Shown here: positions 1 to 8,809 of the stretch, one piece after another
How the letters are laid out: every line of letters begins with the position of its first letter
Numbering within the stretch: position 1 is the first letter of the stretch
From: Methylocaldum sp002005105
GTDB taxonomy: Bacteria > Pseudomonadota > Gammaproteobacteria > Methylococcales > Methylococcaceae
DNA length: 64,000 bases
Assembly (NCBI RefSeq): GCF_051027545.1
Contig: NZ_CP194902.1
Coordinates: 744,001 to 808,000 of the forward strand
Direction: 5' to 3'
Position numbers and translations under genes: made by a program
Notes under the pieces: model-generated
What the model saw: the letters and a program-made list of their open reading frames with translations, nothing else
What the model was told of the DNA's origin: nothing
Databases searched by the model: none

Positions 1-12
1 GGCGCCATCCGG

Positions 13-1239
13 TTAACGTGACTTTCTCAATGCCTCGACTATGACAAGCCGGGAGGCCTTCCACGCCGGAAATACACTGGCCAGAAAAGTGGATATCAGG
101 GCGACTAGCACGGCCTTGGCGATCAACGGCCCGGTGATAAATATTTCAGCTGTATAACCGGTGCTCGTGCCTGGAGCCGGCGGCATGGGAATACCAATTG
201 CCGATATGATCGCAGCCAAACCCCAACCGATCGAAACGCCCAACACGCTACCGATAACTCCCAACATAAGCGCTTCAGCGAGAAAAAGCCTGACGATTTC
301 CAATCGTTTGAGCCCCAAGGCCATCAATGTGCCGATTTCGCTTGTACGGTCCATTACATTCATGATCAGCACATTCGATATACCCAGCAAAATCATGAAT
401 CCAATAATGCCTCCCAACACATTCATTTGCTGGGAAAAAAGCCTCACGGTCTTATTGTAGAAATCGGCGAGATCGTACCAAGGAATGAGCTGGAACTCTC
501 CGGTCTTTTCGATGAAAAGCTGCTGAATTCGCTTGAGTATTTTTTTAGTATCTGATGTGTCGTCAAGCAAGACGGTCCATCGGTGAGCCCCCGACACTCT
601 AAGAAGTTTCTCTGCCGTAATCAAAGGTATGCGCAAAGCGGAATCGTCGAACGCCTTATTCGCCGTCGAGAAGACCCCAACGACATTAAGCTCCACCGCA
701 TTTATCCCTCCGGAAACGGTATTTGCCAGCAAAACCACTTTGTCGCCCGATTTTATGCCCAAATTAGCGGCGAGACCGTTCCCGATAACTGCGCTTAAGG
801 GTTGATTCGGATCGAGCCCCACGCCCTCTTGAATGGAAAGATCCGGTTTAAATGCTTTCTCTTTCTCGGGATCTATACCTTCTCCAATAAAACCAATCGT
901 TGTATCCCCATGACTAAGCAGCCCATTGAAACTAAGCCGTGGCGCCACCACCTTTATGCCGGGCAGTTTCGCCAGCACTTCAAGCTCATCGACGGAATGC
1001 GGCAACAGAAACCTGTACGGATCCGCCGCGCCCCGATCCAAATAGCCAGGCCTGACGACTTGGATATGGCCGAGCCGAAAAAGAATCGTTGATTCCCGCA
1101 TTGCCCAGAAAATCCATTCGATAAATCCTCCCGCAAGCAGCAGAGCAATGATGCCTACACCAATCCCCGAGAGCATGATCGAGGTCCGTCTCGGTTGCCT
1201 CCAAAGGCTACGTAACGGCAACTCTAGACTTGATTTCAT
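13..1239 (-). CDS. FtsX/MacB-type ABC transporter permease
   Basis: This is an inner-membrane permease of the FtsX/LolC/MacB superfamily, 408 aa from the ATG at 1239. An in-frame GTG at 1302 would add 21 residues but is less likely. One membrane segment lies near residues 18-45, followed by a periplasmic domain of about 220 residues (MacB-PCD like). Three membrane segments follow near 268-300, 320-355 and 372-395, with the family motif RTSEIGTLMALGL between the first two. Proteins of this family work with a separate ATPase, often to move lipids, lipoproteins or peptides out of the membrane. The ATPase is not in the window; it may lie beyond the left edge, because this gene reads that way. The substrate is unknown. 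I am sure of the superfamily but not of the function. Confidence 0.8.
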   Translation of the reverse strand: MKSSLELPLRSLWRQPRRTSIMLSGIGVGIIALLLAGGFIEWIFWAMRESTILFRLGHIQVVRPGYLDRGAADPYRFLLPHSVDELEVLAKLPGIKVVAPRLSFNGLLSHGDTTIGFIGEGIDPEKEKAFKPDLSIQEGVGLDPNQPLSAVIGNGLAANLGIKSGDKVVLLANTVSGGINAVELNVVGVFSTANKAFDDSALRIPLITAEKLLRVSGAHRWTVLLDDTSDTKKILKRIQQLFIEKTGEFQLIPWYDLADFYNKTVRLFSQQMNVLGGIIGFMILLGISNVLIMNVMDRTSEIGTLMALGLKRLEIVRLFLAEALMLGVIGSVLGVSIGWGLAAIISAIGIPMPPAPGTSTGYTAEIFITGPLIAKAVLVALISTFLASVFPAWKASRLVIVEALRKSR

Positions 1240-1339
1240 GGGCGAGAAGCTCTTTTTGCAAAAAAGATTTCTAAGGAAGCTCTGATCCAATCGCAAAAAC
1301 ACACAATGAGGAGCGTTTTTAGGATGACAATAATCACTA

Positions 1340-1380
1340 CATCTTGGAATAAATCAGAGGTTCCCTAACGAACCAAGATG
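1340..1380. repeat. nested inverted repeat upstream of the ABC permease
   Basis: Outer arms CATCTTGG (1340-1347) and CCAAGATG (1373-1380) enclose an inner hairpin GGTTC/GAACC (1359-1363 and 1370-1374). It lies about 100 bp upstream of the minus-strand permease and could be an operator or a leader hairpin. No role can be assigned from sequence alone. Confidence 0.35.
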
Positions 1381-1857
1381 GGCGGATGGTCGATAGTAAC
1401 TGCCTGTCGCGACTATTTTAGTGTATAAGGCAAGGGAATGCCGCGTGATGGCTTGGCTTACCCTTTCCATTTCATCCTCGCCCGCAAAATCCCTTACGGC
1501 GAACATTGCCGAAATGCAGGCTCTAGAACGAGCCTATTGGACGACACCACAGACCTGGGGGTGCGCTCAAAGGCGTTAACATTGCGCTGTCCTTCCTTAA
1601 TTCGCCGCCTTACAACAGGACAATCGACGCATCAATAGCCAATTGGCCAAAAATTTAGTTTCGCTTCTCGGTTAATGTTAATCCATGAGAAGTGATTGAG
1701 GGCGAATAAACAACACAGCGATCCATGGATAATCTGCAATACTGTTTTCGACTGAAGGTTGAATCGAGATAGCCGGTTTGAACTGTCGCTATCCCGACCG
1801 CGCTTCCAACCCGAGCCACCGTCAGTTCGCCCTAAGTCCAGTGACCTGACCGAATCG
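1381..1857. other. intergenic region between divergent genes, no confident gene
   Basis: Together with the inverted repeat to its left, this makes a gap of about 620 bp between the minus-strand permease and the plus-strand glycosyltransferase. It should hold both promoters. I could not pick a convincing -35/-10 pair. A 43-codon ORF at 1448-1579 is discussed among the rejected items. Confidence 0.4.
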
Positions 1858-3123
1858 ATGAAAAAGACTGTAAAGATTTTTGACAAATCCGATTCTTTTA
1901 GAAGCGCTCAACAGCACCTCAAGCCAAAAAAACGCATTCTCTTTATTGCCGAGGCTGTGACGCTCGCCCACGTCGCCCGTCCCTATGTTCTCGCCAGCAG
2001 CTTGGATTCTGGGGACTATGATGTTCACTTCGCCTGCGACGGCCGCTTTGATGCTCTTTTCTCAGATTCTAAGCTTGCCAAGGTGTCTATACGGTCAATT
2101 TCTCCCCCCGACTTTCTCGATGCACTTGCCAAAGGTAAACCGGTTTACGATACACCTACGCTACGGCAATATGTTAAAGACGATCTAAGGCTCATCGAGC
2201 ACGTCAACCCCGATCTTATCGTCGGCGATTTTCGTCTTTCACTGACTGTAAGCGCCCGCCTCGCAAAAGTCCCTTACGCCAACATAACCAATATTTATTG
2301 GAGCCCCTACGCAGTCCAGACATACCCTGTGCCCGAGCATGTTATGGTGCGCCTGCTCGGTCCAGCGCTCGCTCAACCCCTTTTCGATTTTATGCGGCCG
2401 CTCGTATTCGCCTCCCACACCTTACCTCTCAATCGGATTCGAAAGGAGTTCGGGCTAACATCGCTCGGATCGGATCTCCGAGTGACGTACACAGACGGGG
2501 ATTATGTTCTTTACGCGGATATACCTGGGCTAGTCAAAACGACCGAACTACCGCCCAACCACTACTATCTCGGACCTATCCTATGGTCGCCCGAGACCTT
2601 TAAACCCGATTGGTGGTCACGGCTAGAAAGACACCAACCCATAATTTACCTGACGCTCGGAAGCTCCGGCGAAACTCGCCGATTGCCGGAGCTCGTTGCG
2701 GAGCTCTCGAGCCTACCGGTAACGCTGCTTGTCGCGACGGCAGGCCGGTTTCAGCTGAAGAATCTACCACCTAATGTATTGTGCAGCGATTACTTACCCG
2801 GCGACGACGCAGCAGCGATTGCCGATTTGGTGATCTGTAACGGCGGAAGCCCGACAACCAATCAGGCATTGAGCGCAGGCGTCCCGATACTCGGCATATG
2901 CGCGAACCTAGATCAATACCTTAACATGCAGGCGGTGCAACAAAATGGAGCAGGACGCCTATTGCGTGCGGGAACGATCTCCGGCATCGAGATCGTCAAA
3001 GTGGTCAGAGAAATACTGACAAATCTATCGTACAAAACAGCTGCGGAGAAACTCGGACGGGCATACCGAGAATACGATGCCTCTGCTAGATTCGCCGCCT
3101 TTACGGACGAGCTGCTGAGATAA
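1858..3123 (+). CDS. GT1-like glycosyltransferase (UGT/MGT fold)
   Basis: This is a 422-aa glycosyltransferase of the GT-B fold, similar to UDP-glycosyl and macrolide-type transferases. The N-terminal domain starts with KKRILFIAEAVTLAHVARP, an acceptor-domain strand and helix. The C-terminal donor-binding domain carries YLTLGSSGE and then the nucleotide-sugar signature VICNGGSPTTNQALSAGVP at about residues 322-340. I chose the ATG at 1858; the frame is open upstream to a TTG at 1759, but the extra residues are of low complexity. No signal peptide is present, so it should be cytoplasmic. The acyltransferase gene 70 bp downstream suggests joint decoration of a lipid or small molecule. Carotenoid or glycolipid acceptors are possible; nothing here decides between them. 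Confidence 0.75.
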   Translation: MKKTVKIFDKSDSFRSAQQHLKPKKRILFIAEAVTLAHVARPYVLASSLDSGDYDVHFACDGRFDALFSDSKLAKVSIRSISPPDFLDALAKGKPVYDTPTLRQYVKDDLRLIEHVNPDLIVGDFRLSLTVSARLAKVPYANITNIYWSPYAVQTYPVPEHVMVRLLGPALAQPLFDFMRPLVFASHTLPLNRIRKEFGLTSLGSDLRVTYTDGDYVLYADIPGLVKTTELPPNHYYLGPILWSPETFKPDWWSRLERHQPIIYLTLGSSGETRRLPELVAELSSLPVTLLVATAGRFQLKNLPPNVLCSDYLPGDDAAAIADLVICNGGSPTTNQALSAGVPILGICANLDQYLNMQAVQQNGAGRLLRAGTISGIEIVKVVREILTNLSYKTAAEKLGRAYREYDASARFAAFTDELLR

Positions 3124-3193
3124 TTTTCCAACCTTGCTATCGCGACCTTGTAAATTTGCCGCGTAGCGCTTCATGCCAACGGGGGTAATTCGC

Positions 3194-3865
3194 ATGAAAA
3201 CACGACCGATCGATTTCGTCTTATCCGGCCTTATCCTTACCTTGCTCTTCTCCGTAAGCCTTTTCTCCGTTGCCAAGCTGTTCGCGCCTCTGACCCGGGA
3301 ATTGGCCCCCTATAACGTCCTCACGGATTTTTTTCTGTTTCTTCTGGCCTACGGCTTTTTCTCCGGTTTGACGGCTCGATTGATGCTGCGAATCAAGCCG
3401 TTCCAGCCCGGCTGCTATTCAATGGATGACCCGATCTTCACTTACTGGAAGCTGTTCACCGTAGTGTGCGAATTCGGCCGGGGCGCCTGCTTGCCGTTTT
3501 CGGTGGTATTCGCTAAGCCGCTGATTGCCGCCTGGTTCGGAGCAAAAATCGGCAAGGATATCGCGCTGGGAGGCCGATTAGTCGATCCCCAGCTCATCTC
3601 GATCGGCGACGAGGTTATTATCGGGCAAGATTCCGTGATCACGGCACACACGATAACCAGCGGCAAGCTAATCCTGGGCGAGGTCAGGATCGAAAACGGA
3701 GCTACCGTAGGGGTCAACGCAGTAATAATGTCCGGGACCGAAATAGGCGAAGGTTCAACGATCGCAGCCGGTTCAGTTGTGACACTGAATACAAAAATTC
3801 CGAAATACGAGCTTTGGGGAGGCATTCCTGCCAAAAAGATCAAAAACATCGATCCTTCACTATAA
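3194..3865 (+). CDS. left-handed beta-helix (hexapeptide) acyltransferase with N-terminal membrane segments
   Basis: This is a 224-aa protein. Two hydrophobic segments (about residues 5-28 and 38-58) precede a left-handed parallel beta-helix built of hexapeptide repeats from about residue 115: IGKDIALGG, ISIGDEVIIGQDSVI, VRIENGATVGVNAVIMSGTEIGEGSTIAAGSVV. It ends with the typical trimer-cap segment WGGIPAKKIK. Such proteins transfer acetyl or other acyl groups from acyl-CoA to sugars or drugs. The ATG at 3194 follows a GGGGG tract; an ATG at 3173 is the alternative. It is probably co-transcribed with the upstream glycosyltransferase and may acylate its product (inference). Confidence 0.75.
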   Translation: MKTRPIDFVLSGLILTLLFSVSLFSVAKLFAPLTRELAPYNVLTDFFLFLLAYGFFSGLTARLMLRIKPFQPGCYSMDDPIFTYWKLFTVVCEFGRGACLPFSVVFAKPLIAAWFGAKIGKDIALGGRLVDPQLISIGDEVIIGQDSVITAHTITSGKLILGEVRIENGATVGVNAVIMSGTEIGEGSTIAAGSVVTLNTKIPKYELWGGIPAKKIKNIDPSL

Positions 3866-4068
3866 CTCCAATTCCCTCATTGCCGTACTACAACGCCGGT
3901 ACAGATTCGTCGGTGCCCGATAATCCTCTCCTGCATCTCTGCTATGAAGTAATCCGAAGAGCCGTAACCGTGACGAGGCTCATATGGATACTCAACTTGT
4001 TTGAGCCCTCTATCCTCGCCGACGCTACAACAAAGTGACAGACCTCCGATCAATAAACATCTACTCGG

Positions 4069-6864
4069 CTACGGGTTCGAGGCCAAGCGCCTGCGCATAG
4101 CCTCGGCATCCGAACGCTCCGCAAATTTGTCTTCCTTTTGCAGAATCTTGTCCAGGATTTTCGCTGCCTCTTGACGCTGTCCATCAGCACTTAATATTTG
4201 AGCCCGATGGAAGAGAAAAGAAACATTTTCCGGCTGCTTAGCCAAGGCCCGATCAATATTGGCCATAGCCCGTTTGGTGTCCTTGTTGCTCAACAGGGTC
4301 ATTGCAAGCGTGTCCAGCACCTCCGGATCCTCGGGTGCTAAAGAATGCGCTTTTTCTGCATGCTTCAACGCTTCTGCGGGGTCAGTCTCACGCATGAGAT
4401 AAGCAATATTGTTCAACAATAATGAATTATTGGGGTATTTTTCCGCCAACATTTTGAATTTGGCGACAGCATCCTGAGAGCGTTGCAACTTCATGTAAAG
4501 CTGTCCTAACTCAGCTAGGGATACTGTATCATCGGGATGCTCTTCAACCCACTGTACCACTTCTTGAAGGGCCGCCTCCTTTTCCCCCGCCTGCCAGCGC
4601 GCGCGCGACAGCCGCAAAAGATTAATACTGGTTTTGTTAGCCGGTGCAAGCTCAAACAACCGCTGATATGCAGAAGCTGCTTCGGAATAGCGCCCTGCCA
4701 ACTCGGCCAGTTCTGCTTCCACCAGAACGATCTCCGGAACATCTCCACCAAAACGTTTTTTCAGTTCCTTTACCCGTGTCTCGGCATCTTTGATGCGTTT
4801 TTCCTGAATAGCCATACGGGCCAAGGCAATGCGCGCAGGGACAAAGGAAGGATCCTGAGCTTCAGTCTTTTCCAAAGCATCGCGTGCCATTTTTCGATCG
4901 CCGAGACGGTCATAGGCCTGCGCCATAAGGAAATGCACTTCGGGTTTCTTATGCCCGAGACTCTCAAGGCTCTTCAGGCTCGACACGGCATCGGACCAGC
5001 GGCCGGTTGCTAGTTCGGCCTCGGCCAGCATGCCCAGAAGCTCCTTGCTTTTCGGATACGTCGACCGAACTTCCGATAAGAGTTCAAGTGTTTTCTTGGG
5101 ATTCTTAGCTTTGAGATAGTGGCGTCCAAGGTACAGTCGCGGCAGCAGCGCCTTTGGATCGCGTTTGACCGCCTCCTCCAGAGCCGCGGCCATGGCCTCG
5201 ATGTTTCCTTGGGTTGCTTCCAGTTTAGCCAGATTCGTTAACACGCCCACATCATCCGGATGATGTTTCAACGCTTGCCGGAAATATCGCCTCGCCTTTT
5301 CGAAATCTTTCTCTTGAACGGCGATTGCCGCCAGCGCATTGGTAGCCGGCACATTAGCCGGGTCCAATTCGATCGCGCGCCGCAGAGCGGCAGACGCCTT
5401 GTCGGTCTCTCGTCTGACCAGATGCACCAAACCCACCAGCGTATTTGCCCCTGTTGAATCAGAATGGCGACTGAGATATTCGGTCGCGACATCCAGCGCC
5501 TGATCGAGTTCCCCCTTGTGAAGGTGCAAGGTCACGACGCCACGTACGGCACCCTCGAACTCCGGATCAAGCTCTAGCGCCTTTTTCAACTCGGTCATGG
5601 CGCCCTGAAGGTCGTCCTCCTGAACAAGCCCCCCGGCCAGGCGTGTACGTGCCTCGGCCGATTCCGGCTGCGCGGAGACAACCTGTTTCAGGTACTCAAT
5701 ACTTTCACCTTGCTTGCCTTGCGCCTTCAAAGCGTCCGACAGCAAATTCATCACCTGGACATCGTTTGGCGCTTGTTTCAGCGCCTCTCTGGCCAGCTTT
5801 TCGGCGCTGGCAGGATCGCTATTCTGTACTTCCAAGTGCACCAATAGAGACTGAGCCTTTACATTGCTCGGATCATGGCTCAAATATTTTCTTAGATAAT
5901 CTTCTGCCTGGGCTCTATGCCCCAGTAGGCCGTGAGCCGCGCCGCCGTAAAGCAAAGACGGGAAATGGGAAGAATCCACGGCCAAAGCCGCATCGAAAGC
6001 TTCCTGCGCCTCGGCGACACGCTTTTGTTCGAAATTCAGCAGCCCCCTGGCGAAATGAAGTGCCGCAGAATCCTTAAGCCGTTTGCCGACTTCGTCGAGA
6101 TCCGCCGCGGCCTCATCGTATTTTTTTAAATGAATACGCGCTATGGCTCGGGCGACGAGAGCCGGGGCACGCAGAATGCGGTCCTCCGCCGCTTTGGAAT
6201 ACGCCTCCTCGGCGGCTTCAAAGTGACTCTCCTGGGTTTCGATGTAACCGAGAAGCTCCCAGGCCGGCCCGTATTTCAGGTCGGCGGCGAGCGCTTTGGA
6301 AATCCATTCCCGTGTCTCGGGAATTTGCCCCTGCCTCCCATGCAGACGAGCCATCGTCAGCAGCGCAGGGGCGAAATTAGGTACTGCGTCCAAGGCTTCA
6401 CGCGCGAGCTTTTCAGATTCGGAGTTTTCTCCGCTGCGCAGCCATGCCTCGGCTTTGATCGCGAGCAGATTACCTCGGAGCTCATTCGACGCGTTTTCAG
6501 GAATTTCAAGCACTTGGACATCGCCAAGCCGCCCTTGCTCGAGTAAGCTCGTCGCCAGCCAAGGCTCCAAGTCAACTTCACCGGCTCCCATTTCTCGGGC
6601 ACGCAGCAATTCCTTTTCGGCGCCTGCCCAATCTCCAGCCTGTACGTAGGCACGCCCTAGTAACAGCCGAGCTTGCATGTTGTTCGGTTCGGATTGAAGG
6701 ACGGTCTTCAGCTCGATAACCGCCAACCGCACATCGCCTTTTGCGAGCGCCTCGTCAGCCTGCTTCAGACGCTGTGCCGGAGAAATATCGCCGCAGGCAG
6801 ACAACAGCAGCAAAATCGAAAAGACCGGGATTTTCAATCTTCGTCCGAGAAAAATAAGAGTCAT
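4069..6864 (-). CDS. prsT: PEP-CTERM system TPR-repeat lipoprotein (PrsT-like)
   Basis: This is a 931-aa lipoprotein. The signal peptide ends in a lipobox, LLLLSAC, with the lipidated Cys at residue 24. The rest is almost entirely tetratricopeptide repeats of about 34 residues, for example PNNMQARLLLGRAYVQAGD near the start and LLNNIAYLMRETDPAEALKH near the end. Length, lipobox and repeat content match the PrsT family (PEP-CTERM system TPR lipoprotein) of bacteria that sort PEP-CTERM proteins with exosortase. It should sit in the periplasm, anchored to a membrane, acting as a scaffold in exopolysaccharide or protein export. The next gene upstream on the same strand encodes a PEP-CTERM substrate, which fits. 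The usual partners (exosortase xrtA, prsK, prsR) are not in the window. Confidence 0.85.
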   Translation of the reverse strand: MTLIFLGRRLKIPVFSILLLLSACGDISPAQRLKQADEALAKGDVRLAVIELKTVLQSEPNNMQARLLLGRAYVQAGDWAGAEKELLRAREMGAGEVDLEPWLATSLLEQGRLGDVQVLEIPENASNELRGNLLAIKAEAWLRSGENSESEKLAREALDAVPNFAPALLTMARLHGRQGQIPETREWISKALAADLKYGPAWELLGYIETQESHFEAAEEAYSKAAEDRILRAPALVARAIARIHLKKYDEAAADLDEVGKRLKDSAALHFARGLLNFEQKRVAEAQEAFDAALAVDSSHFPSLLYGGAAHGLLGHRAQAEDYLRKYLSHDPSNVKAQSLLVHLEVQNSDPASAEKLAREALKQAPNDVQVMNLLSDALKAQGKQGESIEYLKQVVSAQPESAEARTRLAGGLVQEDDLQGAMTELKKALELDPEFEGAVRGVVTLHLHKGELDQALDVATEYLSRHSDSTGANTLVGLVHLVRRETDKASAALRRAIELDPANVPATNALAAIAVQEKDFEKARRYFRQALKHHPDDVGVLTNLAKLEATQGNIEAMAAALEEAVKRDPKALLPRLYLGRHYLKAKNPKKTLELLSEVRSTYPKSKELLGMLAEAELATGRWSDAVSSLKSLESLGHKKPEVHFLMAQAYDRLGDRKMARDALEKTEAQDPSFVPARIALARMAIQEKRIKDAETRVKELKKRFGGDVPEIVLVEAELAELAGRYSEAASAYQRLFELAPANKTSINLLRLSRARWQAGEKEAALQEVVQWVEEHPDDTVSLAELGQLYMKLQRSQDAVAKFKMLAEKYPNNSLLLNNIAYLMRETDPAEALKHAEKAHSLAPEDPEVLDTLAMTLLSNKDTKRAMANIDRALAKQPENVSFLFHRAQILSADGQRQEAAKILDKILQKEDKFAERSDAEAMRRRLASNP

Positions 6865-6934
6865 GAAGCATCTCCAATGTTCGGTTTACAAATGACCTAG
6901 AGGCTAAAGACCTATTGGGAAAATGACTGAAATT

Positions 6935-7055
6935 ATTAATCAGGCCCGTAAATACCCTCCTGGTATTTCGGGCCGCCTCCCAGGCCGGTACACGCCCGGC
7001 CTGGGCTCACGCGGCTTGTCGCCGCGCCGGGGCATCCCTGCCCCGGATTAACCCC
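6935..7055 (+). repeat. four-hairpin dispersed repeat, copy 1
   Basis: This 121-bp element starts with ATTAATCAGGCCCG and ends with GGATTAACCCC. It contains four successive hairpins: GTAAATACC/GGTATTT with loop CTCCT; CCCAGGCCGG/CCGGCCTGGG; CGCGGC/GCCGCG with loop TTGTC; and CCGGGGCA/TGCCCCGG with loop TCCC. A second copy lies in the opposite orientation at 36188-36310. The position between two minus-strand genes suggests an intergenic REP/BIME-like element. No ORF fits inside. Confidence 0.8.
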
Positions 7056-7351
7056 AATCCGATTCGTCACATGATTGTAAGGCATCTTTTGGGCAATCGG
7101 AGCAATTAGGGCTCAAACAGCAATATTGAGAAAAGAGATTGGCGCCAAATCTCGCACGGAGCGTTCGCTGACTCAGCACAGAACTCTTCCGAAGTCGGAA
7201 GATACTTCGTCCCGTTCAAGCACAATCCGAATGGTGGTGTTTAGTAGGCGGTAAATAAGAAAAGAATCCATTGAGAATGCAATCCCTTTATCGAATGCTT
7301 AGCCAGGCCGAAAGCCGAAAAAAGCCAGCATGTCCACAGACCGCAAGCACA

Positions 7352-7388
7352 AAAAAAAGCGGTTCTGCCGCAATGACAGAACCGCTTA
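7352..7388 (-). terminator. intrinsic terminator of the PEP-CTERM gene
   Basis: On the minus strand, an 11-bp stem AAGCGGTTCTG/CAGAACCGCTT (7358-7368 and 7378-7388) is followed by a run of eight T residues. It lies about 50 bp beyond the stop of the PEP-CTERM gene. It is a textbook Rho-independent terminator. Confidence 0.88.
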
Positions 7389-7437
7389 ACTTATCACCAG
7401 AGCCCAGCCGATAACGCCGGGCATTTACCGGTTGGTG

Positions 7438-8337
7438 TTATACTGCGACAACCTTGCCGTTCCGGCGAGAGAGTCCTGCCGCAACCAGGCCGATACCAAG
7501 CAGTCCCAGCGTCATGGGCTCAGGAATCGTTTCGACGCTATCCAAGCGTAGATCCAGGTTTGCGGTTCTAGGAGCCGAGCCGCCAGCAACGTCATCACCG
7601 GTATTCAGTGCCACCTGTAGTGCGCCGAGGTTAGCAAGATTTGCCGTACCGCCGGAGCCGCATTCGATGGCGACTACGCCATCTACATAGGGCGACGTTC
7701 CGGTAAATCCGCATAGAGAACCATCCATAAAGGCCGCAAAGGGAATGGTAGACGTGTGCGGAGAAGGTACGCAACCGGGATCGAGCGGACCGCTAGCGTC
7801 CACACAGGTAGCGGCCAGCGTAATTTTGGTCCACTCATCATCATCCGTGAAAGCTTCGATGCGGAAGAACCATCCGAGATCCGATTCGATCGTGGTTAAT
7901 TGAAAGGCATGAATGGTGCCGCCCGAAGTTAAATCGAACCCGCCTAAACCTGTGGTATTAAGCGCGATATCCTGATCGTTGCCGTCCCACTGGACAATAG
8001 CTTCGCCCGTTACACCCGAATCGTTGCTGAATCTGAATTGACCACCGCTGACGACGGCTAACGACCGGGAAACAGTATCATCGCAACCAGTGATACAGTT
8101 TGCCCAAATGTCACGCTGACCGCCCAGCACAGTCGACAAGCCGGTGCCCGTGCTGCTAGCCACCCCGGTACCGGGAAGAGTCGTGGAATCGCCGTTCCAT
8201 GCTGCCCCGCTAGTAGTATCGATGGCGGACTGATTTCCCTCACTAAAAAGATCAACCGTGCCGCCGTAAGCCGACGTACTCAGCGCAAACAGCAGGGGCG
8301 CGGCCGCGCCTACGATATGCTTCAAATAAATCTTCAT
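7438..8337 (-). CDS. PEP-CTERM sorting-domain secreted protein
   Basis: This is a 299-aa secreted protein. An N-terminal signal peptide (about residues 1-25, ending near STSAYG) is followed by a Gly/Thr/Asp-rich body with several cysteines. The C-terminus has the PEP-CTERM sorting signal: IPEP, then the hydrophobic stretch MTLGLLGIGLVAAGL, then basic SRRNGK. Exosortase recognises this signal and processes the protein on its way to the cell surface or matrix. The body matches no family I recognise. Transcription probably starts at the sigma-54 promoter at 8428-8445, as is known for PEP-CTERM genes under PrsK/PrsR control, and ends at the terminator at 7352-7388. The neighbouring PrsT-like lipoprotein supports membership of this system. 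Confidence 0.85.
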   Translation of the reverse strand: MKIYLKHIVGAAAPLLFALSTSAYGGTVDLFSEGNQSAIDTTSGAAWNGDSTTLPGTGVASSTGTGLSTVLGGQRDIWANCITGCDDTVSRSLAVVSGGQFRFSNDSGVTGEAIVQWDGNDQDIALNTTGLGGFDLTSGGTIHAFQLTTIESDLGWFFRIEAFTDDDEWTKITLAATCVDASGPLDPGCVPSPHTSTIPFAAFMDGSLCGFTGTSPYVDGVVAIECGSGGTANLANLGALQVALNTGDDVAGGSAPRTANLDLRLDSVETIPEPMTLGLLGIGLVAAGLSRRNGKVVAV

Positions 8338-8401
8338 GATATGTCGCTCCCAGATAGCATCAGAGTATTAAGTTAATGTTATGCCGAAGTCTGACTTAAT
8401 A

Positions 8402-8425
8402 ACGTCGGCCTAATCGCACCGACGT
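8402..8425. repeat. hairpin overlapping the predicted start of PEP-CTERM transcription
   Basis: Perfect 7-bp arms ACGTCGG (8402-8408) and CCGACGT (8419-8425) enclose 10 nt. The predicted +1 (about 8418) falls inside, so it may act as a DNA operator or partly as a 5' leader structure. Confidence 0.4.
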
Positions 8426-8427
8426 AT

Positions 8428-8445
8428 CTGCGATTTTTGTGCCAA
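8428..8445 (-). promoter_or_regulatory. sigma-54 (RpoN) promoter of the PEP-CTERM gene
   Basis: The minus strand reads TTGGCACAAAAATCGCAG. The invariant GG (-24) and GC (-12) are exactly 10 nt apart, and TTGGCAC matches the -24 consensus perfectly. The -12 part is TCGC instead of TTGC. The predicted start near 8418 leaves an 81-nt leader. A perfect palindrome GATTATTTATAATC lies just upstream at 8454-8467. Confidence 0.65.
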
Positions 8446-8467
8446 GGCATAAAGATTATTTATAATC

Positions 8468-8809
8468 AATCACCTACACGCAACGAGCAACGCCCACGTA
8501 ACATTTTCCGCTAGAAGTGTAAAAATTACTGACAGATATAGTGATCTACCGACACAAAGCGCGACAGAAGGAATGCCTCAAGTCCAACAAACGGCTCTGT
8601 ATTCACTATCAAGGCTTAAGACTCGGATGGACATCTCGCAGCGAGGAAACCTAGTGTCAATGTACTTTACGATATCGCCACCAGAAAGTGACGCGCGCCA
8701 GAACGCTTATCAGGGACCAATGCAACCAGCAATAAACGTTGGCCAAATCGGTCTCAGTCGGTATGGATAGTTCCACACGCGATCTGACCGATCCCAAGAG
8801 TTTTGCCTT
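8468..8809. other. intergenic, nothing recognised
   Basis: This is the rest of the 472-bp gap between the PEP-CTERM promoter and the end of the O-methyltransferase gene. If the PEP-CTERM promoter has an activator site (PrsR-type), it could lie here. I see no ORF with a plausible ribosome site and no clear terminator for the methyltransferase. Confidence 0.4.

Noticed and set aside
1448..1579. 43-codon ORF in the 620-bp gap (starts MAWLTLSISSSPAKSLTANI)
   Set aside because: It looks somewhat protein-like and has AAGGG upstream, but the spacing to the ATG is too long, I know no homologue, and the region must hold two divergent promoters. Not strong enough to annotate.
6935..7055. Possible CRISPR array or tRNA-like structure in the hairpin-rich region
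   Set aside because: There is no regular repeat-spacer spacing and no T-arm or anticodon arm. The hairpins differ from each other, and the whole block recurs at 36188-36310 as one unit.
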